From positions 5,711,501 to 5,775,500 of the forward strand of contig OW028753.1 of the NCBI GenBank assembly GCA_932294355.1: DNA of 64,000 bases, in the 5' to 3' direction. This document shows positions 31,900 to 41,985 of this stretch, one piece after another; within the stretch, counting starts at the first letter, position 1; each line of letters opens with the position of its first letter. The notes below the pieces were generated by a model. It saw only the letters and a list, made by a program, of their open reading frames with translations, did no database searches and was not told the DNA's origin. A program made the translations under genes and the position numbers. This stretch comes from Aporophyla lueneburgensis (taxonomy: Eukaryota > Arthropoda > Insecta > Lepidoptera > Noctuidae).

Positions 31900-32290
31900 G
31901 GGGGAATTCTCAGAAGCCTAGATTTCATCTTAAGCTGCGCCACATTACTCTATCCTCCGTCTTCAATATACAGTCTGACCCAGCCACCTTTTTAAGGGGA
32001 GCGTCTCATATTACGCTTTCCGACACGCAGTTTCCACTCCAGGACTTGTTTGCTTCACCAGCCATCAGTCCTTCTATAGACATGGCCAGACAGCCACTAG
32101 AGCTTCGTACTCTGCAACCTATGTCGGTAACTCCTTGGTTTTCTTTCGGATTTTGATCAATTATTGGACCAACCCAGTTGTCAGTGGTTACGTTTCGGTA
32201 CCGTATGTCATTATGGGCAGGACGCACTGGTTGAAGTGGCCGTACCGTAGCAATACCTTTAGTTTTGGCCAATATGATTGAAGAAGAAGT
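31900..32290 (-). other. Open frame of uncertain origin, possibly retroelement
   Basis: An 88-codon frame at 32006-32272 reads MAKTKGIATVRPLQPVRPAH and later GCRVRSSSGCLAMSIEGLMA, ending ...GNCVSESVI at a stop. Downstream in another frame come LKTEDRVMWRSL-like residues, similar to the end of RTE-type LINE proteins. It may be a decayed LINE end with shifted frames. Not identified. Confidence 0.3.
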
Positions 32291-32299
32291 AAGTTTGTA

Positions 32300-32460
32300 T
32301 TATCATATCAGCCGAAAAACGCCATGCTTGGCAGGCGGGTTGGCGATCGCAGTATGGTGGTAAAATGCATAGAGAACGCTGCTGCCTATTCTCTAGTAAA
32401 TCCCTTAGAGTCACATTTAACGACACCTACGGGAAGAAATTGGATGGTGCTATTCTTTAT
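32300..32460 (-). repeat. Repeat C copy
   Basis: CGCCATGCTTGGCAGGCGGG, GCATAGAGAACGCTGCTGCC, TATTCTCTAGTAAATCCC and ACACCTACGGGAAGAAATTG, reversed. Confidence 0.75.
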
Positions 32461-32835
32461 CCGGCTGCTTAGTAAGTTTGTATACTAAACCGCAATTACT
32501 TACTTTAGTACCTATATGAAAGAACGAACTCTACTGTTAATACACACTCAAACCACAAGCTCCATCAAAGAAAAACAGACTTCTTGTCTGAAAAAACACT
32601 AGATATAAAAGAAAGAAAGCGGAACGAAAGAAAACATCGAGGAAAGGATACAGTATTGGTATTAATGTGGAAGACGTCTCAATGTCGGTGTGAGGGGGGT
32701 GCTGGTAGAGATATCTGTGTCTGCTGATACCCAGGGGGTTAAGATTGCTGCACACTGCAAGCTATTTTAAGTTTTGGCATTTCTTCTACCTAAAATCACC
32801 TATGTTTTACACCCACATTCGACTGCGAATGTTCT

Positions 32836-33080
32836 AAAGGCTAAGTAAAGAGACACGAGTTGTATGTTGAGAGTTCGAACCTAGACAGGGAATTTACTTT
32901 GTCACTGCTCTCAAATCAGTGTGGGAAATCATCTTGAGGAAACCGACATGCCAATCAAAAATTCGAAGACTTCTGACATCTACCAACCCGCACTGGGCCC
33001 GCGTGGTGGATTATGGCCTACTCCTTCTCATCAAGAGGAGGCTTGTATCTCGTGCAGTGGGAACAATATATGATGAAGTA
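32836..33080 (+). mobile_element. SINE D copy
   Basis: The B-box region GAGAGTTCGAACCTAGACAG, then TTGAGGAAACCGACATGCCA, CGCACTGGGCCCGCGTGGTG and GCAGTGGGAACAATATATGA. The head is decayed; the tail lies directly before SINE E. Confidence 0.78.
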
Positions 33081-33102
33081 TTGCAGTTTCAACAACTGGC
33101 AA

Positions 33103-33380
33103 CTACCTCGTTGGTCTAGTGGTAGCAAGCGCTACTGCTGAGCATGAGGTCCTGGGTTCGATTCCCAGGTCGGGCAAAGTGTTTATTGAGTTATTCCATC
33201 TGGGATTTCTCAGTAGCAGCCCGGAGTCTGGATATGTGCCCGGTTGATGGCAATAGGCTCGCCCTCTATTACATGGGACTTAAACATAACAGGCGAAATG
33301 TGGGTGTAGGTACTTTAGGTACACCTCTGCCTAACCCTTCGGGGAAACGAGGCGTGATGTTATGTGTTAATGCAGTTTCC
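33103..33380 (+). mobile_element. SINE family E, full length, tRNA-derived
   Basis: The tRNA-like head carries an A box TGGTCTAGTGG (33112-33122) and a perfect B box GGTTCGATTCC (33155-33165), the internal RNA polymerase III promoter. The acceptor-stem ends do not pair, so it is not a tRNA gene. The body has TTTCTCAGTAGCAGCCCGGA and ends in GGGAAACGAGGCGTGATGTT. The family recurs at 33893-34828 and 58885-59135. Confidence 0.85.
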
Positions 33381-33892
33381 TCTAAAATAGCTGATTTCTT
33401 TTTTGATAACTGTTGAAAAATTACAACGGTGGGGTTCTCAGAATCGTTAACGCGTTAATGTCCAAGTCAGCTTGTACATGTAAACATAAAGGAAGAAGAG
33501 AGACTTCGGAAATCCACTTACGCTGCATAACAATGACGTTTGTCCGCGTAGTTGCAACAACATAACTTCTTACAAGATTCCAATACTATATAGCTCTCAA
33601 TACCATATCTTCCAGTGTACAAAAACCCTAAAAAGCGAATGTTTTCCCCGTCCTTTGTTCTCGGCAGAAGATACACTGCCGTTCACACATGAGCGCGTCC
33701 CTTTTTAATACCGGCTGAGTTTCCACCAGCAAAGGAATCGTGCGTTTTTGTAGGGTAGATACGTTAAGGATTAAACTTCAAGACGGACGAACTTTTTTAT
33801 AGTAGTATTATTTTGTGTTTTTTCTTTCCTGCTTCAGGAATTTAATCAGCTGCTTATGTAGGTAATCTTGTTGTTGGCTGAGACAAATGTGA
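33381..33892. other. Stretch without a gene
   Basis: Nothing recognised. Confidence 0.4.
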
Positions 33893-34035
33893 TAGGTACA
33901 TACATATATCACTACGCCTTGTTTCCCGGGTTGGGCAGAGGTGTACCTACAGTAGGTACACCTACATTTCGACAGTTATGCTTAAGTCCGGGCACAAATC
34001 TAGACTACGAGCTTCTACTGAGAAATTCCAGATAG

Positions 34036-34612
34036 AAAAAACCGGCCAAGTGCGAGTCGGACTCACGCACCGAGGGTTCCGTACAAACCTGTAGGTATTC
34101 TAGGTTTAAAAATAAATGTTTTTTTTTTTTTAATTTTATATTTCAGTTGACTGAATGTAAACTAAATTGCGGTTTACGATTTATGACGTTTTGAAAAAAA
34201 AAAAGTACTCACTCGATCTCGTTCAAACCAATTTTCGGTGGTAGTTTACATGGTAATGTACATCATATATTTTTTTTAGTTTTATCATTCTCTTATTTTA
34301 GAAGTTACGGGGGGGGACACACATTTTACCACTTTGGAAGTGTCTCTCGCGCAAACTATTCAGTTTAGAAAAAAATGATAATAGGAAACCTCATTACCAT
34401 TTTTGAAGACCTATTCATAGATACCCCACACGTACGGGTTTGATGAAAAAAAAAATTTTGAGTTTCAGTTCTATGTATGGGGAACCCCAAATTTTTTTTT
34501 TTTCTATTTTAGTATGAAAATCTTAATGCGGTTCACAGAATACATCTACTTACCAAATTTCAACAGCATAGCTCTTATAGTTTCGGAAAAAAGTGGCTGT
34601 GACATACGGACG

Positions 34613-34643
<31 letters not shown>

Positions 34644-34698
34644 ATGACAAATCTATAAGGGTTCCGTTTTTTGCCATTTGGCAACGGAACCCTAAAAA
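34036..34698 (+). mobile_element. Repeat F, near full length, nested in SINE E
   Basis: It begins AAAACCGGCCAAGTGCGAGT, CGGACTCACGCACCGAGGGT and ends in a hairpin-like AGGGTTCCGTTTTTTGCCAT, CAACGGAACCCTAAAAA. It contains (ACGG/ACAG)n around 34609-34643. No protein is encoded. Very common in Lepidoptera (established), with the class unclear to me. Flanking A runs prevent a clear TSD. Confidence 0.78.
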
Positions 34699-34741
34699 CC
34701 AAATGCACTTTGCCCGACCTGGAAATAGAACCCAGGACCTC

Positions 34742-34787
34742 ATGCCCAGCAGTAGTGCTTGTTGTTGCAAGCACTACTGCTGGGCAT
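34742..34787. repeat. 20-bp perfect hairpin inside the SINE E head
   Basis: The arms 34742-34761 and 34768-34787 are perfect reverse complements (CAAGCACTACTGCTGGGCAT) around a 6-base loop, TTGTTG. The other SINE E copies have one arm only. Confidence 0.93.
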
Positions 34788-34921
34788 AGAGACTAACCAA
34801 CTAGACCAACGTGGTAGTCAAAAATATATCTGTAAATATGTGATGTCTGAATGAGATCTTGGCTATTAAAAATCTTAATTCGCTTAGGAAGTTCATAATA
34901 TTATCATAAGTACCTAAGCTT

Positions 34922-35112
34922 AATCAGTCTATAATGTTCCCACTGCTGGGAAACAGACCCCCTCTCTGTGAGAGGGAGTGGGCTATAATCCATCACACGG
35001 ACCAGGTGCGAGTTGGTAGATGTCACATGTCTTCGAATTGTTGGTTACATGCCGGTTTCATCACGATATTTTCCTTCATCGTTTTGAGAGCAGTGGTGAT
35101 GAAATAAATTGA
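34922..35112 (-). mobile_element. SINE D copy, 3' part
   Basis: ATAATGTTCCCACTGCTGGG, GAGAGGGAGTGGGCTATAAT, TTGGTAGATGTCACATGTCT and TTTTGAGAGCAGTGGTGATG, reversed. The tRNA-like head is absent. Confidence 0.78.
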
Positions 35113-35132
35113 TTCAAGAGTAACTTACAACC

Positions 35133-35321
35133 TATAGTCTGTGCCAAATGTGAAAAAAATAAAAGTCGTTGACACCTGCCTAACAATGTATTCAAATTAC
35201 CGTTTTGACCGTGCTAGCGACACTTTCTTTACATTTTTTTCGTATCGTTTTGAAATATTTGAATACATTGGAAGGCGGGTGTCAACGACTTTTATTTTTT
35301 TCACATCTGGCACAGACTATA
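35133..35321. mobile_element. 185-bp mariner-type MITE with 65-bp TIRs
   Basis: The element at 35135-35319 has 65-bp arms (35135-35199 and 35255-35319) starting TAGTCTGTGCC and differing at four positions. It is bounded by TA on both sides, as expected of Tc1/mariner insertion. No transposase frame. The 65- and 60-codon frames here come from the palindromic arms. Confidence 0.85.
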
Positions 35322-35410
35322 CATATCGCTCTGCCTAGCCTTTGTCCAACTATGTTGGACTCGGCTTCCAGTCTCGGTTGCAGCTGAAAACCAGTATTTT
35401 ACATTTTACA
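35322..35410 (-). repeat. Repeat A fragment
   Basis: TAGCCTTTGTCCAACTATGT, TCGGCTTCCAGTCTCGGTTG and AACCAGTATTTTACA, reversed. Confidence 0.6.
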
Positions 35411-35590
35411 TGGAGAGTTTAATATCTACTTAATTTCATAAAAATGTCTGTAGTTTATTTTGAAGTAATTCAATTAACTAACCAAGAATTAAAATTGAAT
35501 GATGAGTCACTAAAAAAATTATACGTTGTCGGTCGTCGGATATAGTTGAAGTCTAGTAAGAAAACGATGGAACTATTTGTGTTTACCGTG
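35411..35590. other. Short stretch without a gene
   Basis: Nothing recognised. Confidence 0.35.
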
Positions 35591-35600
35591 TGTGTACCTA

Positions 35601-35658
35601 CCATGTGGTGCCGGACGGTACCATGTGGTGCCGGACGGTACCGTGTGGTGCCGGACGT
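35601..35658. repeat. 20-bp unit repeated three times
   Basis: The unit CCATGTGGTGCCGGACGGTA occurs at 35601-35620 and 35621-35640, with a third slightly changed copy at 35641-35658. Repeat C at 51620 has the unit once, so this is a local expansion. Confidence 0.92.
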
Positions 35659-35689
35659 AAAGAATAACAAGGAAGTGTCGAAGGGCGGG

Positions 35690-35783
35690 CGTTTTGGGGG
35701 GACTGTCTTGTGTAACTTTGACGTTCAAAAAGTGCTGACTCTCAGCCTAGTTTGAATAAATGACTTTTGATTTTGATTTTTTG
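35690..35783 (+). mobile_element. LINE 3' tail with (GATTTT)n end
   Basis: TTTGACGTTCAAAAAGTGCT, CAGCCTAGTTTGAATAAATG and ACTTTTGATTTTGATTTT: a polyadenylation signal and a repeat tail typical of jockey/CR1-like LINEs. Confidence 0.6.
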
Positions 35784-35932
35784 ACACTACCCCATTTCAT
35801 CCCGTGGGTGTCGTAAAAGGCGACTAAGGGACTTACTAGAGAATGGGCAGCAGCGTTCTCTATGCATTTTACCACCATACTGGGATCGCCAACCCGCCTA
35901 AGGGGAGGCCTGAGTCCAGCAGTGGACGTCTT

Positions 35933-36707
35933 TTTTTTTTTTTTTTCAGTATGGGAAATCATCAAATGACTTCTCCCGCTCTGGGCGGAGCGGGAGGGCG
36001 TGTCAGACTTTTACTGACTTAAACCCACCCGTGTTCCATCAGTTGCCCATGTGCCAGGGTCACGGTATCTCTTTCGAACAATCACGCGACCCCGGCAGGC
36101 ATCGGTCCTAGTAGACCCCTACACTGCTGCTGACATCTCTTTGAGGCGCGCGTGGAACACTGCGCGCCGTCGACCCGAGCTTGGTCCTTACCGGGCGGCG
36201 AGCTACCCATTGCTCGCCACCCGCAAGCTCGCGCCTACGGTGGCCGGGAGTCCGCAATCGACTCCCGACGCCCAGGGCGTCTCCTCCTGCGGCAGCTAGG
36301 GACGTGAGGGCGCAGAGACTGCCACTCCCTCACGCGCCCCGCCTCCTCCTTCGCGAGCATTACTGCTTCGCAGAAGGAGGTGACGGCTTCCCATTCCCTC
36401 TCGCTCCGTACCATGGCTCGCACCAGGGCCGGACGCGAGAGGTCGCCGCCGCCGATCGCCTCCACGAGGACACGGCGGTGCTCCGCCCAGGCAGGGCACA
36501 CCTCCACCGTATGCTCCACCGTGTCCTCCAGACGATCCTCGCAATGGAAACACCCGGACGTATCCTCCCGCTTTATCCTGAACAGGAACCCACCGAAGCA
36601 CCCATGCCCGGTGAGAACCTGCGTCAGGCGGAAGGTGAGGACGCCGTGACGCCTCTCTATCCACTCCTCAAAGAGGGGACTTACCGCCGCAATCGTGGCG
36701 TGCCCAA
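35933..36707 (-). pseudogene. R1-like LINE, C-terminal CCHC domain and 3' UTR, 14-bp TSD
   Basis: A 5'-truncated non-LTR retrotransposon on the minus strand. From about 36702 an intact frame reads ATIAAVSPLFEEWIERRHGV, LTFRLTQVLTGHGCFGGFLF, then a zinc-knuckle-like series CFHCEDRLEDTVEHTVEVC (C-x2-C..H-x4-C), PAWAEHRRVLVEAIGGGDLS, RPALVRAMVRSEREWEAVTS and FCEAVMLAKEEAGRVREWQS, to a stop near 36235. The C-terminal CCHC motif and the GGGDLSRPALV block are what I know from R1-clade/jockey-superfamily ORF2 proteins of Lepidoptera. The reverse transcriptase and endonuclease parts are lost by 5' truncation. The 3' UTR is the sequence seen alone at 2066, 4024, 27436, 58496 and 62337. The poly-A appears as the T run at 35931-35946. 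GCAGTGGACGTCTT flanks it at 35919-35932 and 36708-36721. The G+C-rich frames on the other strand are shadows. Confidence 0.9.
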
Positions 36708-36774
36708 GCAGTGGACGTCTTACGGCTGAAAATGATGATGATGATTTGTGTTAAATAATTTTAGTTTATTTTTA

Positions 36775-36955
36775 TTGATAAATGATTTTATTTCTGTCAG
36801 TAGGTGTGTACAAACACTTTTACACGTCAAACATATTTTTTTATACTAGATGAGGTCGGCGTTTCCTAACTGACTACTCTAAGAAGAAAGGCTGAAACAA
36901 ACTCAGAGCTCACAGTCTCTTTTAAAGTCTAGACATAATTTTGCTCACATTTATT
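36775..36955 (-). mobile_element. Repeat H retroposon 3' end
   Basis: Reverse of the tail of the 425-bp unit: AAATGATTTTATTTCTGTCA, CTAGATGAGGTCGGCGTTTC, AGAAAGGCTGAAACAAACTC and CAGTCTCTTTTAAAGTCTAG. Confidence 0.7.
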
Positions 36956-37540
36956 CATTTATTTATTCGAAAATATAAAACGTTTTCTTACTTTTCTTCA
37001 AATATTACCTATAACCCTGGTAACTTATCTATTTTGTTGACCGTAAATACATATGTAAATGTAACAAAGGTAAAAAGAAAATCTAAATATTAAAATGCAC
37101 AATTAAATTTTACTTAATATCTTTTTAACTTAACTTAAACTATTTATTAACTTATTATTTGCTCTACTTATGTGCAAATTGAAAAAAAAATTCTAAATGG
37201 AATATAATCAATATTATGTAAAAATAAACTTTGTTCTAAATATACACTTACAAATGAATAATGAGTAAATTAATTTAAAACTATTAACTTAAGTAAGTTT
37301 AATTAAATTATGTAACCACCACTCACTTAAACTGCTTTAATTAAAAGCTATTTTAATGCTTTGGAAAAGAAATTCAATTAAAATTTGTCACAGGCAGAAA
37401 GGTCGCAAAAAATTACATTCCACAAATAACACTATTCTTTAAAAACTTATTTAAGCACCGTAGTCCATTTACTGAAGTAAATAAAAATAGAAAATATATG
37501 AAAAAGAGTGAACGAAAACTTAAAGTATCCGAATGCACAT
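36956..37540. other. Very AT-rich stretch
   Basis: Nothing recognised. Confidence 0.4.
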
Positions 37541-37610
37541 TACCGTCGGCGACTTCAAAGAGAATAAGAGCCGACGGCGGCACTCTGATCTCGCGCCCGT
37601 CGGCAAACCG
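37541..37610. promoter_or_regulatory. G+C-rich island with three CCGTCGGC words
   Basis: CCGTCGGC at 37543-37550, its reverse complement GCCGACGG at 37570-37577, and CCGTCGGC again at 37597-37604. The first two form an 8-bp hairpin with a 19-base loop. Surrounded by AT-rich DNA, this could be a promoter, a protein-binding cluster or a relic of an element. Confidence 0.35.
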
Positions 37611-37983
37611 TCTTTGATGTCACCGCGTTGCATTGTTTTATGCTATTTTCTTAACACAATTATTTTTATTTTATTAAATGGGGTGCAGTGCTATTTTTGT
37701 GATTTATTTAATAGTAGAAATAATTTTATTTGTCTTTTTAATCAGTGTTAATTTCGAAAAATGTAGATACAGCTACTGTAGACTTTAAAGTTTGTCCAAT
37801 AAGAGTTTTTATTAAAGTTACAACAAGATAGAAAATTGAAAAAAATATCTTTTTGAAATACAGTTTACCCAAATTGAATATTATTGAACCATAGACAACT
37901 AAGATGCATTGTTGAGTTAGATATATTTTTTTATGAGAAATTGATTTGTTTCTAATTTCTTTGCGATTTTTTTTAACAGCTGC

Positions 37984-38175
37984 ATGAAAGTATATTTGAA
38001 AATATGTCATCTTATTTTTGGATGTGTGTGTGGTGATAATAATGGAACCTTTTCGGTGAAAAATGTTTCCAGAAGTCTTAACTCCTTACTTAATTTGAAA
38101 AAGGAACCAATATTACCCGCTTTCGATAAACCCTCTATCAAACCAGCGGCCAAAACTTGTCTCCACGGACAATAA
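37984..38175 (+). CDS. Uncertain 63-codon ORF
   Basis: Starts MKVYLKICHLIFGCVCGDNN and ends PSIKPAAKTCLHGQ at a stop. The composition is balanced for such AT-rich DNA, and no repeat is visible here. A longer antisense frame (38007-38303) overlaps, so one of the two may be a shadow, or both chance. No family recognised, no splice context. Confidence 0.15.
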   Translation: MKVYLKICHLIFGCVCGDNNGTFSVKNVSRSLNSLLNLKKEPILPAFDKPSIKPAAKTCLHGQ

Positions 38176-39287
38176 AATATTATTTGAAAAAAGAATCCTT
38201 TTGTCTTTTTTCTCAACCCTATCTCCAACGACCCAGTTCTACTGAACTGGGGTGAAAGTTCAGCCTTGGTCAAGGTGAAGGAGGCGCCCATTAACGTCTG
38301 CACTTAGAACAACTCTCTTGGCAGCACCGCCTTAAGATTTATAGCAGGATCTAGCAGTCTTGATACTTGGATAATTAATTTTTAAATAAGTTGATCTGGA
38401 TATGCTCAAAAGGTTTGAGTTTGCAAATGACAGAGAGGTTTGGAAGGAGGAAAGGCAGGCTTTTGTCCAAATGTGACCAAAAAAGGGACTAACAAAAAAG
38501 GGCTGAAATTCTACCAAAGACAGCTATTCTCTATTTTACAAAAATAAATGAAACATGAAAATCAGTTAAGTAGTTTTCAATTTATGAGTGTGCTAATTGC
38601 CTGACGTTGTATGTCAAAAATATGTTAATCAAATCCATAAAAAAGAGCTATCTTGACGCTGCCGCCTGATTTTTTAAACATCGACAGCAAACAAAGAAGT
38701 AGTCCGTCCCGTTCTAACAATTGTATATTCTGTATATTTGTTTCACCTCCCTGAAGTTAGCGTGACGGATGTGATATTCGGTCAGATAGTTATTCCTAAA
38801 TAAAATGACAATTGAACAACTAAGAACCACTTCTCCGACGAATAAAGAGTCTAATAACTTTATTCTTTAGGTACAATAGCTATTGGTACTTTTATCTGAG
38901 GATTGAAAAATCGGCCCTTAGTTTAAATAAGTTATAGGTGGGTACTGTTAGCGAGGAAAACTCATGTAATTCTAATAATGATTAGTAAAATATATATTGA
39001 AAGAATGTAATGTTAAGAACTGTCGCAGCACAAATCAATCGATCTTATTATTCAATCCAACATTTCTACCTACTTTTATTACGAATCAAACCTAACTATA
39101 AGCATACCAGTAAAATAAAACAAATCTAAAATTATTATTATCACCAAAACAGAAACACACAGATACTTCCAAAATTAGTTCCCAGTATCAAAACTGAACG
39201 GTCGCAGTGTACAAAGTTGGCTAAGTAATAAGATAATGAAGAACAGCGAGGTCGAGCTTCGAATTAAAACGAGAAACGTGCACCACG
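38176..39287. other. Stretch without a supported gene
   Basis: Nothing recognised. Confidence 0.35.
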
Positions 39288-39599
39288 ATGGAGGAACCAC
39301 CGCTGAGTTTCACGAACTTTACAACTGTTTTTTCCAGAAACTGTTCCTTATTTGTGTTCGGATTTTCAACCGACGAAAAAAAAAACGGAGAAGGTTCTTC
39401 TACGAACTTATTTGATTTGTTTAGTTTGTGTTATTATGTAAAAACGTTGAAAAAGATGGTGTGTACTTATGAGCTCAGAAAACTTACGACTGGAGCCGAG
39501 TGTACCCGATTTAGCGTCACAGACTCGAGCGTGACGGTTCAGTATGAGAGCCATCACGCTAACGTTGTGTTAGCACTTGTAACAATGTATGACTTATAA
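39288..39599 (+). CDS. Uncertain 103-codon ORF outside known repeats
   Basis: ATG in fair context (CACCACGATGG). It starts MEEPPLSFTNFTTVFSRNCS and ends SHHANVVLALVTMYDL at a stop. It is the longest frame in the window that does not lie in a transposable element. An acceptor-like TTTTTTCCAG occurs inside, after 39336, so part of it could be intron. No family is recognised and the middle is Lys/Asn-rich. Three CRE palindromes lie 0.15-1.5 kb downstream. It may be a first exon, a small protein gene or chance. Confidence 0.25.
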   Translation: MEEPPLSFTNFTTVFSRNCSLFVFGFSTDEKKNGEGSSTNLFDLFSLCYYVKTLKKMVCTYELRKLTTGAECTRFSVTDSSVTVQYESHHANVVLALVTMYDL

Positions 39600-41877
39600 A
39601 CAATGTTTAACTTAGCGTGACATCGCGTATCCATTCTGCAAGAATTGTCATTGCCATACATTTTGACATTAGCGTCTGGCGTTAAAGCTATCAGAAAGGT
39701 ATTTTGTCTAGGTCTGCAGTTCGCTTTTCTGTTCAGAAAAGTGTGCATGACGTCATTCGAAATGAATTCGTGTGTATCGGTTTCCTTTTACAAATGGGAA
39801 CAAATAGTATGCAATTCGTATTAGAAAAAATATGTTTACTGGATGTTGCTAGTGCTACATTGTTAAAAGTAACCATTTTTTTACCTTTTAACCAGCGGAA
39901 AGCAAAATTGTTTAGTCATTAGTCGTCTTATTAGAAAAATAGTAATGTATAGTATAGTCAAGTACAATAATGATATAGTATTTGAAACTACCAATTAAGT
40001 TATCGAATAGCAAAAAAAGTAATATCTGTAAATTACAACGAAAATGACGTGGCCCTGCCGACATAACGCACACTTCCCTTGTTTATTTAATGAGTGAATC
40101 GGAGAGACGACCTCGTTATGACGTCACTACTTCTTGAACATCGCACCGAACGGGACAGAAGATCCTCTAATTAATAAGCTAGAGAGAGAAGCAAACACCA
40201 ACTGAGCTTGAATGAATAGATTTTCTTAAGTACTCTGCTTTCTTCTAATGAAATCGAAATGAAGATGTGTCAATGAAAGTTCAGTTTTAAACACTTTAAG
40301 AAGAATTCAAGGTGAATCGTCTTTTGAAGAAAAAGTTGGTTTTCTTTTACGATCTTTTTCTTTTAAAACGGTAGTCGGAAGTCTTGGCTAAGTATTTTGT
40401 AAAAGTCTTTCAGTCGCTTGAAGTCTTGTTGACTTTGTTAAGAATATGCTGAGAGTCTGAAACTATAGAAAAACGCGGATATGTAGAATTATGTAGAATT
40501 TTGGGTTCGTTTTTATGAGGTGTTTTTGTGGAGTAATTCTTTAGATCATAGAGTCGATAGTGTGCTTTATGTTTAGAGATTTTTTGTCTGTAAGTCTGAC
40601 TCAGTTTAACCTACTTTTTTGTGTAAGAGAGAAAATTAGTCAAATATTCTCAAGAATTAGAGACCAAGATACATTTCTTTATATACTTTTTCCTAATATA
40701 TTACATAGTCAATATAAAAACCTCGTTGAAATATCGATATAATTACGGTCTGGGTACACAACGTATCTTTTTTTCGAATTTTCTTCTAAATTTATGTTGA
40801 TTTCGTTACCAACGCAAACCCATTTCACGATTTCTTTTTTAACATTCGTGTAGCTGGGGGCCGTATTCATAGTCTGGCAATCGGGACGATGACTTATATT
40901 AGAAGTGTTCGAAGAAGTAATGTAATTTTAAAGAAGGCATATTAAAATGATATAATCGATAACATCTGTACAATTTGTGGAAATATGGAGACGTTACACG
41001 ATTTGGAAGTTCTTGGAAGTAATTATTCCCGTCTTTCTCGCAAGGTATGGACAATGTACGGTGCTAGTATGAAGTTACAAAGTTGTGACGTCACTTATGT
41101 GATAGTGACGTTTTTGTCTAGCAGTTCCACAACACATTATTTTTGTGAGTTTGATACGAAAAATGTTACGATTTTTGTTGCTAGGTGGCCTCTTGGCTTA
41201 TATGAAATCCGGGCAAGGATCGTTTAGATCACCAGATAGTATAGGAATTTTATTTGTAATAAGAATCTGAGAAAACGTACAGTTTTAGCAACATAGTCAA
41301 AATGGTACCGACGCATTTTAGTGAGGTTTTTAAATGATCACGAACAGTGTAAGTTATATGTCAATTATTGCTAGAGTGAAAAAAAAAGGCCAAAGTATTT
41401 ACATCTAATTCATATTGAGTTAAGTTTGTTTTTGCATTCTCGAAAATTAAAACTTAATACTGGCCAATTGGAAGTAAAAGTCGCACACTTAAGGTGCCGT
41501 AGAAACAAAGCTTTTATAGTTTGCTAGTGTTAAGCTATTGTTGTTTCACTAAAACATTATCTCACAATCAAATTACTTATCTTTAGAATTATTTATTACA
41601 ACCGTAAGAGTGGAAACGTGACTAATGAATATTCCCAGTATGGCTCAACTACCACATTCAAAATTAATTATAAAACCAGCCTAATAATATGTCATTGCAG
41701 GGCAGAGGCCTCTTCTCATACAAAGAAGGCACGAGCATTGATCACCACAATTACTCAAAACGGGTTGACAATTTCAGACCAGAGATATATTAACCAATGT
41801 CAGTTATGTGCAGTGCAATGTTAATTCAGAAATAAAATATGCAAGAAAGTTTTTACAAACAACTTTACATTTAAATC
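39600..41877. other. About 2.3 kb without a supported gene; CRE cluster
   Basis: Three perfect TGACGTCA palindromes lie at 39748-39755, 40119-40126 and 41086-41093. Frames at 39704, 40560, 40985 and 41618 are short and not recognised. Confidence 0.35.
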
Positions 41878-41985
41878 ATTTTTTTTAAACTAGGTGATGT
41901 TGGTGTTTCTTATCTGACTGAGAAGAAAGGCCAAAACAAACTCAGAAGTCACATTCAGTTTTAAGTCCAGGCATAATGGTCAGAT
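41878..41985 (-). mobile_element. Repeat H retroposon 3' end fragment
   Basis: AAACTAGGTGATGTTGGTGT, GAGAAGAAAGGCCAAAACAA and CAGTTTTAAGTCCAGGCATA match repeat H reversed. Confidence 0.65.

Larger units (their letters stand above)
33893..34828 (-). mobile_element. SINE E split by a repeat F insertion
   Basis: The 3' part of the SINE is at 33893-34035 (GTTGGGCAGAGGTGTACCTA, TTCTACTGAGAAATTCCAG). Its head is at 34699-34828 (TGCACTTTGCCCGACCTGGA, CCCAGGACCTCATGCCCAG, CTAGACCAACG). Between them lies a 660-bp repeat F. The head carries a derived hairpin at 34742-34787. Confidence 0.82.
35591..36745 (+). mobile_element. Repeat C composite with nested insertions
   Basis: Head 35591-35660 (with a 20-bp tandem triplication), a LINE tail at about 35662-35783, the body 35784-35932 (CATCCCGTGGGTGTCGTAAA, GAGAATGGGCAGCAGCGTTC), then an R1-like LINE, and the last bases 36708-36745 (GCAGTGGACGTCTTACGGCT plus ATG repeats). 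The same head word GTGTGGTGCCGGACGTAAA starts the copy at 51620. Confidence 0.78.

Noticed and set aside
33103..33180. tRNA gene (good A and B boxes)
   Set aside because: The acceptor-stem ends do not pair and the sequence continues into a repeated body found elsewhere; it is the head of SINE E.
33955..33980. Fifth inverted duplication (AGGTGTACCTA/TAGGTACACCT)
   Set aside because: Other SINE E copies also have near-palindromic sequence at this place, so it is a family trait.
34546..34789. Cys/Ser-rich small ORFs in several frames
   Set aside because: Produced by the (ACAG)n tract of repeat F.
36181..36729. 182-codon plus-strand ORF
   Set aside because: It is the antisense of the R1-like LINE C-terminus, open only because of the high G+C content.
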